64,000 nucleotides of DNA from Lysobacterales bacterium (GCA_016721015.1 JADKJL010000007.1:124001-188000); one strand, 5' to 3'. Numbered from the stretch's first letter, positions 25,133 through 33,351 are shown. The notes: generated from the letters alone by a model not told the origin. Program-made: numbers and translations.

Positions 25133-26640
25133 AAGCGCATGCAATCAGGCGCCTGTGGCAGCGACTGGAAGATTCTCTCGATTTCATTTTCCCGGGTGGC
25201 AGCAATCCACTGCGCAATCTCGGAGCGATCGCCTGCCTGATGTTCGCCATCCTGCTGCTCAGCGGCATCTATCTGTATGCCGTGTTCGATACCTCGGTAC
25301 AAGGTGCCTGGCAGTCGGTGGATGCGCTTTCGCGCGACCAGCCATTCGTCGGTGGCTGGTTGAGAAGCATGCACCGGTACGCCGCGGATGGCTTCATGAT
25401 CTCGACCATCCTTCATCTCGTGCGCGAATGGATTCTGGGCCACCACTCGCGCTTTCGCCGCATGACCTGGCTGACCGGGATTCCACTGCTGGCCTTCATG
25501 TACGTGAGCGGGATCGGCGGCTTCTGGCTCAACTGGGACAGGCTCGGCCAGTACGCGGCCGTGGCCAGCGCCGAGTTGCTCGATGCCTTGCCGCTGATGG
25601 CGACGTCACTCAGCCGCAACTTCCTCAGTGCCGAAGCCGTCGGCGATCGCTTGTTCTCGCTGCTGGTCTTCGTCCACCTTGGCGTACCCCTATTGCTGCT
25701 GTTCGGACTCTGGTTCCATTTGCAGCGGATCACCCGTCCGAAGATTCTGCCGCCACGCTCATTGCTGATCGGTCTGCTCACCAGTCTCGGCATCCTCGCC
25801 CTCGCCTTGCCGGTCATCAGCGGACCACCGGCTGATCTTTCCCGCGCGGCGACCACGTTGCCACTGGACTGGATCCTGCTGCATCTGCTGCCCTTGGCGG
25901 ATCTCCTCTCGGCGCGGCCGACCTGGATCCTGATCGCGGCCATCTTCGCCGTCCTGTTTGCGGTGGCCATGCGCCCTGCCTCTGTCGCGTTGCCGGTCGC
26001 CGTGGTCGATGCCGACAATTGCAACGGCTGCCGGCGCTGCGTGGAGGATTGCCCGTATTCGGCGATCACCCTCGAGGATCATCCGAACGGCAAGCGCGGA
26101 CAACAGATCGCGGTGGTGGCGGCCGAGCGCTGCGCGAGTTGCGGAATCTGCGCGGGCGCCTGTCCATCGGCGACGCCATTTCGCAGTGTCATCGAACTGG
26201 TCAACGGCATCGACATGCCGCAGCAATCGGTCGACACGCTGCGGCGATCCCTGCTCGATACCCTTGCGGCGGCCAAGACGCCGCAGATCATCGCGTTCGG
26301 TTGCGAGCACGGCCTCGATGTCGAGCATCTCGGCGAAGCGGATGTGACCGGCTACAACCTGCTCTGCATCGGCTTGTTGCCACCTTCGTTCATCGAATAC
26401 GCGCTGCGTGCCGGTGCCGCAGGTGTGATAATCAGCGGCTGTGCAGAAGGCGCCTGCGAATTCAGGCTTGGCAACACATGGACAGCGCAGCGCCTGCGCG
26501 GTGAACGTGAACCGCATTTGCGCCGCAATGTGGCGAGCACGGACTATCGTGTCGTGTTTGCCGGCCACCGCGAGCGCAGCATGCTGACCAAGGCAATCAA
26601 CGATCTGCGCAGCAATGCGGCTACAGGAATCCATCCATGA
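25129..26640 (+). CDS. Cytochrome b - 2x[4Fe-4S] ferredoxin - MvhD-like fusion protein
   Basis: The product has 503 residues in three modules. Residues 1-280: a cytochrome b N-terminal four-helix bundle with two bis-His heme pairs (His82/His96 and His183/His197, each H-x13-H). 290-350: a dicluster ferredoxin with CNGCRRCVEDCP and CASCGICAGACP. 385-495: a domain resembling MvhD/FlpD, the iron-sulfur partner of hydrogenases and heterodisulfide reductases (GCEHGLDVEHLGE, then YALRAGAAGVIISGCAEGAC...RLGNTW). It should move electrons between a soluble donor and the membrane hemes. ATGA overlaps join it to both neighbours. I know of no characterised enzyme with this layout. Confidence 0.88.
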   Translation: MKAHAIRRLWQRLEDSLDFIFPGGSNPLRNLGAIACLMFAILLLSGIYLYAVFDTSVQGAWQSVDALSRDQPFVGGWLRSMHRYAADGFMISTILHLVREWILGHHSRFRRMTWLTGIPLLAFMYVSGIGGFWLNWDRLGQYAAVASAELLDALPLMATSLSRNFLSAEAVGDRLFSLLVFVHLGVPLLLLFGLWFHLQRITRPKILPPRSLLIGLLTSLGILALALPVISGPPADLSRAATTLPLDWILLHLLPLADLLSARPTWILIAAIFAVLFAVAMRPASVALPVAVVDADNCNGCRRCVEDCPYSAITLEDHPNGKRGQQIAVVAAERCASCGICAGACPSATPFRSVIELVNGIDMPQQSVDTLRRSLLDTLAAAKTPQIIAFGCEHGLDVEHLGEADVTGYNLLCIGLLPPSFIEYALRAGAAGVIISGCAEGACEFRLGNTWTAQRLRGEREPHLRRNVASTDYRVVFAGHRERSMLTKAINDLRSNAATGIHP

Positions 26641-27140
26641 ACAAATTTGGTGTCTGGCTTGGCCAAGGACTTCTCTATGCGGCGCTGGCCGTCGTCATCG
26701 CAATCTTTTCGCGCTGGCCGGCCTATCAGAACCTTGCTCCGGATCGGGCCCTGATCAAGATCAGCATCAGTCATCAGAGTCAGTTGCTCGGCGATTGCGT
26801 CGAACAGAGCCCAGCCGAACTGGCCAAATTGCCGCCAAACATGCGTGCGCCGAAACGTTGCCCGCGCGAGCGTTCGCCGCTGACCGTCGAGGTCGATGTC
26901 GATGGCAAGCTGGCCCATCGTCAGGTCGCCAAGCCATCGGGATTGTCCGGTGACGGCGCCGCCGTCGTGTATCGGCGGCTCGAAGTGCCTGCGGGCAAGC
27001 ATCACATCGAAATCAGGATGAAGGACAACGCGCGCAGCGAAGGTTTCGACTACACGCGCAGCGAGGATGTCGACCTCGCGCCCGCCGAAATCCTGGTTGT
27101 CGATTTCGATGCCGCTGAACGCCGGATCACCCTGCAATGA
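26637..27140 (+). CDS. Membrane-anchored protein of unknown function in the heme-copper operon
   Basis: A 167-residue protein with an uncleaved-looking N-terminal helix (about 7-26, VWLGQGLLYAALAVVIAIF) and an exported beta-rich domain. It carries two cysteines (GDCVEQ and KRCPRE) and a C-terminal half with the pattern LEVPAGKHHIEIRMKD and DVDLAPAEILVVDFD, which suggests a small beta-sandwich. Size and topology recall FixH-like accessory proteins, but the sequence does not convince me. It overlaps by ATGA with the genes on both sides, so it is made in step with the cytochrome b fusion and the second heme-copper subunit. Confidence 0.75.
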   Translation: MNKFGVWLGQGLLYAALAVVIAIFSRWPAYQNLAPDRALIKISISHQSQLLGDCVEQSPAELAKLPPNMRAPKRCPRERSPLTVEVDVDGKLAHRQVAKPSGLSGDGAAVVYRRLEVPAGKHHIEIRMKDNARSEGFDYTRSEDVDLAPAEILVVDFDAAERRITLQ

Positions 27141-28579
27141 GTGAGCAAACCATGGCGAACCCGGCCGCGTCGACTGCATTCGCGAGCGCATCGATGGAAT
27201 CGGCCTACAGCTTGTCCCTGGTCAGGCAATCCGATCGCGCCCTCGTGCGTGGCTGGCTCTGGCTGGGCCTGCTCGCACTGGTTGTTTCCGGTTTCTATTC
27301 GATCCTGCTGGTCGCCTCGCGCACACCTGGGGTGAATGCCCTGTTACCGGTTGCCAATTTTTTCCGCGTCGCCCTCGTCGTTCACGTCGATCTGTCGGTA
27401 CTGGTCTGGTTCCTCGCCTTGTCCGGCATGTTGTGGAGCCTGAGCAGTCGACCGCGCGCCACGACCCTGGCATGGCTGGCGCTTGTGCTCGCCTATGCGG
27501 GCACGCTGCTGATCGGCATCGCCCCGTTCGTCGGTGGTGGCGAACCGATCATGGCCAATTACATTCCTGTCCTCGATGGCGGCGTGTTCCTGACCGGTCT
27601 CGGCATCCTCGGTGGCGCTGCCGCCCTGCTGGTGATCCGCAGCCTGATCGCCGCACCCGCACTCGGCCTTGAATTCGACGGTAGCGGAGCCCTGCGTTTC
27701 GGCTTGAATGCCAGTGTCGTCTCGACCGCGATTGCGCTGATTGCATTTGCGGCTTCGCTGGTGCTCACCCCGGCCAGCCTCGAAGGCCAGGCCTATTATG
27801 AAATCGCCTTCTGGGGCGGTGGCCACGCGCTGCAATTCACCTGGACCCTGCTCATGCTGGTTGCCTGGTTGTGGTTGGCCAGCGCGATCGGCGCGCGCCT
27901 GCCCTTGAGTCCGCGCATCGCCCTGCTGCTGCTCGCACTCGCCCTGGTCAGCGTGTTCGTGACGCCTTACGCCTACCTCGCACATGACGTCGCCAGCGTC
28001 GAGCACCGTGATCTGCATACCTGGGCCATGCGTCTGGGCGGCGGCATCTCGATCGTGCCGATTGGCCTGGCAGTGGTTGTCGGCTTGCTGCGTTCGCCGC
28101 GATCGCGCCAGCCTGGACATGACGCCCTGCGCGCCGCCCTGGTCGCTTCGATGGCCCTGTTCGCCGCCGGCGGCGTGATCGGCATCTTCATCAGCGGCAG
28201 CAATGTGAAGATTCCGGCCCACTATCACGGCTGCATCGTCGGCGTGACCCTGGCCCTGATGGGACTTGTGTACTTGTTGCTGCCAAAACTTGGTTATCGG
28301 ACGCCACAGGGGCGCATCGCACGCTGGCAACCAACCCTTTACGGCAGCGGACAACTGATGCACATCATCGGTCTGGTCTGGTCAGGCGGTTATGGTGTGC
28401 AGCGCAAGGTCGCAGGTGCCGAACAGGTTCTGCACAGCAAGGGCGAAATCGCCGGCATGGGCCTGATGGGGCTCGGCGGGCTGATTGCCATCATCGGAGG
28501 ATTGATGTTCGTGGTCGTGGTCTGGAAATCATTGCGCGGCAGCCCCCGCACGGAACAATCGGCGAGGAGCCTGACATGA
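27137..28579 (+). CDS. Divergent heme-copper oxidase superfamily catalytic subunit (NO-reductase-like)
   Basis: A 480-residue protein with 12 predicted helices. Superfamily ligands: His83 (VVHVDLSVLVWF, helix II), His230 (FWGGGHALQFTW, helix VI), His283 (YLAHDVASVEH, helix VII) and the pair His362-x-His364 (IPAHYHGCIVGV, helix X). Helix VI has no Tyr four residues after His230 (Phe234 instead), and helix VII reads His-Asp where oxygen reductases and known NORs read His-His. Some NOR lineages proposed in the literature carry a carboxylate in the metal site, so NO reduction is the best guess. No CuA or cytochrome c subunit accompanies it; its partners seem to be the two cytochrome b fusions. 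Confidence 0.82.
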   Translation: MSEQTMANPAASTAFASASMESAYSLSLVRQSDRALVRGWLWLGLLALVVSGFYSILLVASRTPGVNALLPVANFFRVALVVHVDLSVLVWFLALSGMLWSLSSRPRATTLAWLALVLAYAGTLLIGIAPFVGGGEPIMANYIPVLDGGVFLTGLGILGGAAALLVIRSLIAAPALGLEFDGSGALRFGLNASVVSTAIALIAFAASLVLTPASLEGQAYYEIAFWGGGHALQFTWTLLMLVAWLWLASAIGARLPLSPRIALLLLALALVSVFVTPYAYLAHDVASVEHRDLHTWAMRLGGGISIVPIGLAVVVGLLRSPRSRQPGHDALRAALVASMALFAAGGVIGIFISGSNVKIPAHYHGCIVGVTLALMGLVYLLLPKLGYRTPQGRIARWQPTLYGSGQLMHIIGLVWSGGYGVQRKVAGAEQVLHSKGEIAGMGLMGLGGLIAIIGGLMFVVVVWKSLRGSPRTEQSARSLT

Positions 28580-30522
28580 TCGCTCATCTGCAAAACGGCC
28601 TGCGTCGCGTCTTCATGCTCGCCGAGGCCTTGTTCAACCGGGCCTTTGGTGATCGCCTGAACCCGTTCTACCATCTTGGCTCGATCGCGTTCTTCCTGTT
28701 CTGGATCGTCGCCGGCAGCGGTCTTTATCTCTACGCATTCTTCGACACCAGTGTTCAGGGTGCCTACGGATCGGTGCAGGCGCTGACCGATGGCCAGTGG
28801 TATTTCGGCGGCATCCTGCGCAGTGCGCATCGCTATGCCTCGGATGCGATGGTCCTGATCATGCTGCTGCACATGCTGCGCCACTTCGCCTTCGATCGGA
28901 TACACGGTTTCCGCACGTTCTCGTGGCTGACCGGCGTCGCCCTGATCTGGCTGGTCTACATCTCCGGTATCAATGGATACATGTTGCCGTGGGACAAGCT
29001 GGCCCAGTTCGTTGTCGTCACGAGTTTCGAGTGGCTCGACTGGTTGCCAGGATTCGGCGGCACCCTGATCCGCAATTTCATGGATCCATCCAGCGTCAAT
29101 GATCGCCTGTTCTCGCTGCTCGCCTTCATCCATATCGGCGTGCCGCTGCTGTGCCTGCTGATGATGTGGGTACACATCCAGCGCGTGCCGAAAGCCAGCA
29201 CGCAGCCACCGCGTCCGATCACGATTGGCCTGCTGCTGACCCTGCTGGTGATGTCCCTGCTGGTGCCGGTGCACAGCCAGGGGGGTGCGGCCGATCTCGC
29301 CAACGAAGTCGTCTCGGTCGGCCTCGACTGGTTCCTGCTGCCGGTCTATCCGCTGGTTCATCACTGGTCGCTCGGTGCGGTGTGGGCGCTGGTCGTGATT
29401 GGCACCGCCGTGCTCGTGCTGATGCCGTGGCTGCGTCGCCGCAAGCGCACGGCGGGCGAGCAGAGCATCTACCAGATGGCGATCCATCCGGGCCCCGAGC
29501 ATGTCGCTGCGCGACATGGAGAAACCCTGCTCGAAGCCGGTCTGCGTGCCGGTCTTGCGCTGCCCTATGAATGCCGCAATGGCGGTTGTGGCGTGTGCAT
29601 CTGCACCATCCTCAACGGTCGCGTCGACCACGGCCCGTATCAGCCGAACACGCTGACCGAGCAGATGCGCGCCGAGGGCAAGGCATTGATGTGTTGCGCG
29701 GTACCGCTGGAGGATCTCGAGTTCGAAGTGCCGGTGGACAGCCTGAGATCCGGCACCTCGGCGGCGATCGAGCGTTACCAGGGCCGGGTCGAGCGGATGG
29801 AAAGGCTCAGCGATACCGTCATGCGTGTGATGGTCTCGCTGCCTGGCAGCCAGCGCATCCCCTTCGTCGCCGGGCAATACATCAACATCCTGCTCGACAA
29901 CGGCGAACGCCGCGCGTTTTCGTTTGCCAATCCACCACACGACAACGCCTTGATCGAACTGCATGTGCGGCTGATACCGGGCGGCCGCTTCACTACCCAC
30001 GTGTTCGAGCAGATGAAGGTGGGCGATGCGATCGATTTCGAAGGCCCGCTCGGCCGCTTCACCCTGCATGCCGGAACCCGACCGATGCTGATGGTGGCAG
30101 GCGCGACCGGTTTCGCTCCGATCAAGAGCATTGTCGAGGATGCCTTCCATCGCGGCGTGCAGCGGCCGATTGAACTCTACTGGGGCGTCAGCGACGTCGC
30201 CGACCTGTACATGCTTGATCTGGCCGAAAGCTGGGCGCGCGAGCACGCCAATTTCCGCATCGTGCCGGTACTCTCCGATGCGGCAACTTCCGAGAGCTGG
30301 CATGGCCGTACCGGACTCGTGCATGAGGCGATGCTCGAGGATCACGCCGATCTGACCGGCTACGAAGCCTATGTTTGCGGATCGGTGAAAATGGTCGAGG
30401 CGGCCGTGCCCGATTTCCTTTCGCATGGTCTTGGTGTTGACGCCTGCTATTCGGATGCGTTCAATCCGGCGGCGAGCAAGGCCGGTGGCGATGTCGAGGA
30501 CGGAAATGCGTCGTCGCCTTGA
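28576..30522 (+). CDS. Cytochrome b - [2Fe-2S] ferredoxin - FAD/NAD(P) reductase fusion protein
   Basis: A 648-residue fusion. Residues 1-285 form a cytochrome b bundle with His85/His99 and His186/His200. 296-390 is a plant-type ferredoxin with Cys333, Cys338, Cys341 (CRNGGCGVC) and Cys373. 400-630 is a ferredoxin-NADP reductase-like domain with the flavin motif RAFSF (446-450), the nucleotide-binding GATGFAPIK (509-517) and a C-terminal CGSVKMVEA. It should carry electrons from NAD(P)H through FAD and 2Fe-2S to membrane heme b. The reductase domains resemble phenol hydroxylase-type reductases; fusion to cytochrome b is unusual. It is the last gene of the operon (ATGA overlap with the previous gene). 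Confidence 0.9.
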   Translation: MIAHLQNGLRRVFMLAEALFNRAFGDRLNPFYHLGSIAFFLFWIVAGSGLYLYAFFDTSVQGAYGSVQALTDGQWYFGGILRSAHRYASDAMVLIMLLHMLRHFAFDRIHGFRTFSWLTGVALIWLVYISGINGYMLPWDKLAQFVVVTSFEWLDWLPGFGGTLIRNFMDPSSVNDRLFSLLAFIHIGVPLLCLLMMWVHIQRVPKASTQPPRPITIGLLLTLLVMSLLVPVHSQGGAADLANEVVSVGLDWFLLPVYPLVHHWSLGAVWALVVIGTAVLVLMPWLRRRKRTAGEQSIYQMAIHPGPEHVAARHGETLLEAGLRAGLALPYECRNGGCGVCICTILNGRVDHGPYQPNTLTEQMRAEGKALMCCAVPLEDLEFEVPVDSLRSGTSAAIERYQGRVERMERLSDTVMRVMVSLPGSQRIPFVAGQYINILLDNGERRAFSFANPPHDNALIELHVRLIPGGRFTTHVFEQMKVGDAIDFEGPLGRFTLHAGTRPMLMVAGATGFAPIKSIVEDAFHRGVQRPIELYWGVSDVADLYMLDLAESWAREHANFRIVPVLSDAATSESWHGRTGLVHEAMLEDHADLTGYEAYVCGSVKMVEAAVPDFLSHGLGVDACYSDAFNPAASKAGGDVEDGNASSP

Positions 30523-30561
30523 TCGGGGTCAAGTTGACACTCGGCCCGCTTGACGTACTGT
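30519..30561 (+). promoter_or_regulatory. Predicted FNR/DNR-dependent promoter of the HiPIP gene
   Basis: TTGATCGGGGTCAA (30519-30532) is a perfect DNR-type site. It abuts TTGACA (30534-30539), with TACTGT as -10 (30556-30561, 16-base spacer). The site centre is 30.5 bases before the -10, close to class II activator geometry. The HiPIP start codon is 194 bases further on. Confidence 0.6.
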
Positions 30562-30754
30562 AGCGTCTCGCTCTTGACGGTACGTCAGGGTCGATCGGTC
30601 AGGCCAGGAAACGACCTCGCGCAGCGGATCGCCAGCAACAGTTTTCCAGGCGCGTTCTGCAAGAAGGGTCAGGCTTTGTCGATTGATCCCGGCAAGTTTG
30701 TTCCAGATTGAACGAACCACGAAACTCGACCAGCCAGCCATCCGGGAGATTCAC

Positions 30755-31066
30755 ATGAAAACCACCGACCTAGCCCGCCGTCGCTTCCTTCTCCGCAGTG
30801 CCGCCGCCACGGCTGCCCTGCCGCTGCTTGCACTGTTGCCGAAGCATGCACTCGCCGACTTGCCACCGCTGCCGGTCACCAATGCGCAAGCGAAGGCATT
30901 GCACTACATCGAAGATGCGACCAAGTCGGATCAGTCCACGCGCAAGCCGGACAGCTTCTGCGACAACTGCCAGTTCCATGTTGCCGCCACCAATGGCTGT
31001 GCGATCTTCCCGGGCTTCTCGGTCACGCCGAAAGGCTGGTGCTCGGCCTGGGCACTGAAGAAGTAA
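30755..31066 (+). CDS. High-potential iron-sulfur protein (HiPIP) with Tat signal
   Basis: The 103-residue precursor starts with a twin-arginine signal (LARRRFLLRSAAATAALPLL ... ALA) and yields a mature protein of about 69 residues. The four [4Fe-4S] ligands appear in the family order: C-DN-C (FCDNCQFH), then NGCAIF and GWCSAW. HiPIPs are periplasmic one-electron carriers that replace cytochrome c in some photosynthetic and respiratory chains, including donation to CuA oxidases in Rhodothermus. Lying directly after the heme-copper operon with its own DNR-type promoter, it is a good candidate donor to the CuA subunit at 21005. GGGAGATTCAC precedes the ATG. Confidence 0.93.
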   Translation: MKTTDLARRRFLLRSAAATAALPLLALLPKHALADLPPLPVTNAQAKALHYIEDATKSDQSTRKPDSFCDNCQFHVAATNGCAIFPGFSVTPKGWCSAWALKK

Positions 31067-31101
31067 ACCCGCCTGCGCACTACCCGCGCCTGATCGATCG
31101 A

Positions 31102-31124
31102 CTGCCGGGCAATCCATCCGGCAG
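31102..31124 (+). terminator. Stem-loop after the HiPIP gene
   Basis: CTGCCGG (31102-31108) and CCGGCAG (31118-31124) form a 7-bp GC stem about 36 bases after the HiPIP stop. No T-run follows, so it is only a candidate terminator. Confidence 0.3.
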
Positions 31125-31197
31125 CGCTTGACGCAAATCAATGCGCACGCGTGACCGGCAGTCGACGATCGTCGGACTGCCGATCACGGAGCCTGCA

Positions 31198-33219
31198 ATG
31201 GGCCAGCTCGATTCGATTTCCATTCTGCGTGGTATTGCCCGGCTTTTATTCTCCGTTCTGATCTTGCTGGCCAGCCCGACGCTGGCGCAGGCCGATCCGG
31301 TTCCGGCCACGTTGCGCGACTTCCATCTTTCCGGCACCCAGGTCGGCGACGCGCATGCCGGTTCGTTCCTGCCTCCGCGCGTCTGCGCGTCCTGTCATTC
31401 CAACACCGGCAGCAGCGGCGAGCCCTACGCGAGCTGGAAGGGCAGCCTGATGGCCAACGCCGGTCGTGATCCGCTGTTCTTTGCCCAACTCGCCACCGCC
31501 AACCAGGATGTCGCCAACGTCGGCTATTTCTGCCTGCGCTGCCATGTGCCAATGGCCGTGGTCAGCGGCAATGCGGAAGTCGCCGACGGCAGTGCGCTCA
31601 GCGAACGTGATCGCGATGGGGTGGATTGCCACTTCTGCCATGCCATGGTCGATCCCCGCTATGTGGAGGGTTCGAGTCCGCCGCGCGATGCCGAAGTGCT
31701 GGCCGCTCTCGAATCAGTCCCTGCGTTCACCGGCAACGCCATGTTCGTGCTCGATCCGGATGGTGTGCGGCGCGGACCGCGCACGGATGCGATGCCTTCG
31801 CATGAGCTGCTGGTTTCGCCCTACCACCGCAGCAGTGCCTTGTGCGGAACCTGCCATGACGTCGGCAATGTCGCCGTGTCGCGTCAGGTCGACGGGAGCT
31901 ATCGCTACAACGCGCTGGACACACCGCCCGAGAGCGAGGATCTGGCCAGCCACTTTCCGCTGGAACGCACCTACACCGAATGGAAACTGTCGGCTTTCGC
32001 CGCGGGCGGCGTCGACATGGGCGGCCGCTTTGGCGGCGAAGGCGGTGGTGTCGTGTCGAGCTGCCAGGATTGCCACATGCCGGTACGCGCCGGCGCCGCC
32101 TGCAACATCGTCCCGCCACGCGCGGATCTGCGCAGCCATGATTTCGCCGGTGCCTCGTCCTGGGTACTCGACATCATCGGTCGCTATTACCCCGATGACC
32201 CCGCCGTCGATCAGGATGCGCTGGCGGTGGGCATGGCCGCGGCCAACGACATGCTCGGTCGCGCCGCCTCGCTGGATCTGGCCCAGGATGCCGGGGGCGT
32301 GCTGCGCGCACGGGTCATCAACGAGAGTGGCCACAAGCTGCCGACCGGCCATATCGAAGGTCGACGCGCCTGGGTGCAGGTGCGTCTGCGCGATGCCGGC
32401 GGCAATCTGCTGCGTGAATACGGCGGCTATGATCCGGCCAGCGCCGAGCTCGACGACGCCGGAACCATCGTCTACGAAATGGCTGTCGGCCTGTCCGATG
32501 CGGCCGCCGCTGCAACCGGAAATACGCCCGGACGCACGACGCACATGGCGCTGGCCGATACGATCGTCAAGGACACGCGCATTCCACCGCGCGGTTTCCA
32601 CAATGCCGACTACGCAGCCGCCGGGGCACCGTCGGTCGGTCGCCACTACGCCGATGGCCAGTACTGGGATGACGCTCACTTCTGGATTCCGCCAGCCGCC
32701 GCGAGCGCCGAGGTCACCGTGCTTTACCAGACTGTTACGCGGCACTACATCGAAGCCTTGCGCGATGCCAACCACACTGACCACTGGGGCCAGAGCCTGC
32801 ACGACTTGTGGGAAGAAAGCGGCCGCGCCGCGCCGATCACGATGGCCTCGGCCACGCTCGTGCTCGACGGCTTCCTGCGCGGCGACTTCAATGACAATGG
32901 CGTACTGGATGGCGAAGATGGCGCACGCCTTGCGGAATGCCTCGCGGCAGGCGCCGATTCCGAAAGTTGCCGCGCGGGCGACTTCAACGGCGATGGCATC
33001 ATCGACTGCACTGATGCCGCGGCAATGATCGCGGCCTGGAGCGGCCCCGGACCCGCCCCTGTTTTCGACGCCTGCCGCGGCACCTCGGTGCACTCGATTC
33101 CGCTGCTGAATCCGCAGTGGCTGATCCTGCTCGCATCGTTGTTGCTGCTGATCGCGGGGTGGAAGCTGCGCTCGCGCGGGCCAACGCAACAATTGATGGC
33201 CCACGCGCCGAGTCGCTGA
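31198..33219 (+). CDS. Exported pentaheme cytochrome c with dockerin-like repeats and IPTL-type C-terminal anchor
   Basis: From ATG 31198 (GGAG ribosome site) the product is 673 residues. It has a signal peptide ending TLAQA, five CxxCH heme sites (CASCH, CLRCH, CHFCH, CGTCH, CQDCH) within the first 330 residues in a cytochrome c554-like domain, a beta-rich middle domain, two EF-hand/dockerin-like calcium loops (GDFNDNGVLDGED and GDFNGDGIIDCTD), and a C-terminal signal of Pro-containing start (IPLLNP), hydrophobic helix and Arg cluster (KLRSR). The last is the layout of PEP/IPTL-CTERM sorting signals cut by exosortase-like enzymes. Likely a surface-held redox protein; the electron acceptor is unknown. 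A frame start at 31141 is possible but less likely. Confidence 0.85.
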   Translation: MGQLDSISILRGIARLLFSVLILLASPTLAQADPVPATLRDFHLSGTQVGDAHAGSFLPPRVCASCHSNTGSSGEPYASWKGSLMANAGRDPLFFAQLATANQDVANVGYFCLRCHVPMAVVSGNAEVADGSALSERDRDGVDCHFCHAMVDPRYVEGSSPPRDAEVLAALESVPAFTGNAMFVLDPDGVRRGPRTDAMPSHELLVSPYHRSSALCGTCHDVGNVAVSRQVDGSYRYNALDTPPESEDLASHFPLERTYTEWKLSAFAAGGVDMGGRFGGEGGGVVSSCQDCHMPVRAGAACNIVPPRADLRSHDFAGASSWVLDIIGRYYPDDPAVDQDALAVGMAAANDMLGRAASLDLAQDAGGVLRARVINESGHKLPTGHIEGRRAWVQVRLRDAGGNLLREYGGYDPASAELDDAGTIVYEMAVGLSDAAAAATGNTPGRTTHMALADTIVKDTRIPPRGFHNADYAAAGAPSVGRHYADGQYWDDAHFWIPPAAASAEVTVLYQTVTRHYIEALRDANHTDHWGQSLHDLWEESGRAAPITMASATLVLDGFLRGDFNDNGVLDGEDGARLAECLAAGADSESCRAGDFNGDGIIDCTDAAAMIAAWSGPGPAPVFDACRGTSVHSIPLLNPQWLILLASLLLLIAGWKLRSRGPTQQLMAHAPSR

Positions 33220-33337
33220 GCGAACTCGAACGTGGCCGCTGCAGCAGGCGTCTGCTGCCTGCGCTCAGTGGGGAAATACTCAAGGCAACGCCCGCGTCCT
33301 GCGCGGCCGATCGTCAAACGAAGCGATTCGCATTCGC

Positions 33338-33351
33338 TTGACCGCGGTCAA
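33338..33351. promoter_or_regulatory. FNR/DNR-type palindrome TTGAC-N4-GTCAA
   Basis: TTGACCGCGGTCAA is a perfect inverted repeat with the same arms as the site at 18590. Its 3' end is 91 bases before the ATG of the small Cys-rich protein. A weak CACGAT -10-like element lies at 33385. Confidence 0.5.

Noticed and set aside
25129..30522. Cytochrome bc1 complex
   Set aside because: There is no Rieske protein, cytochrome c1 or C-terminal cytochrome b domain; the b modules are fused to ferredoxin and reductase domains.
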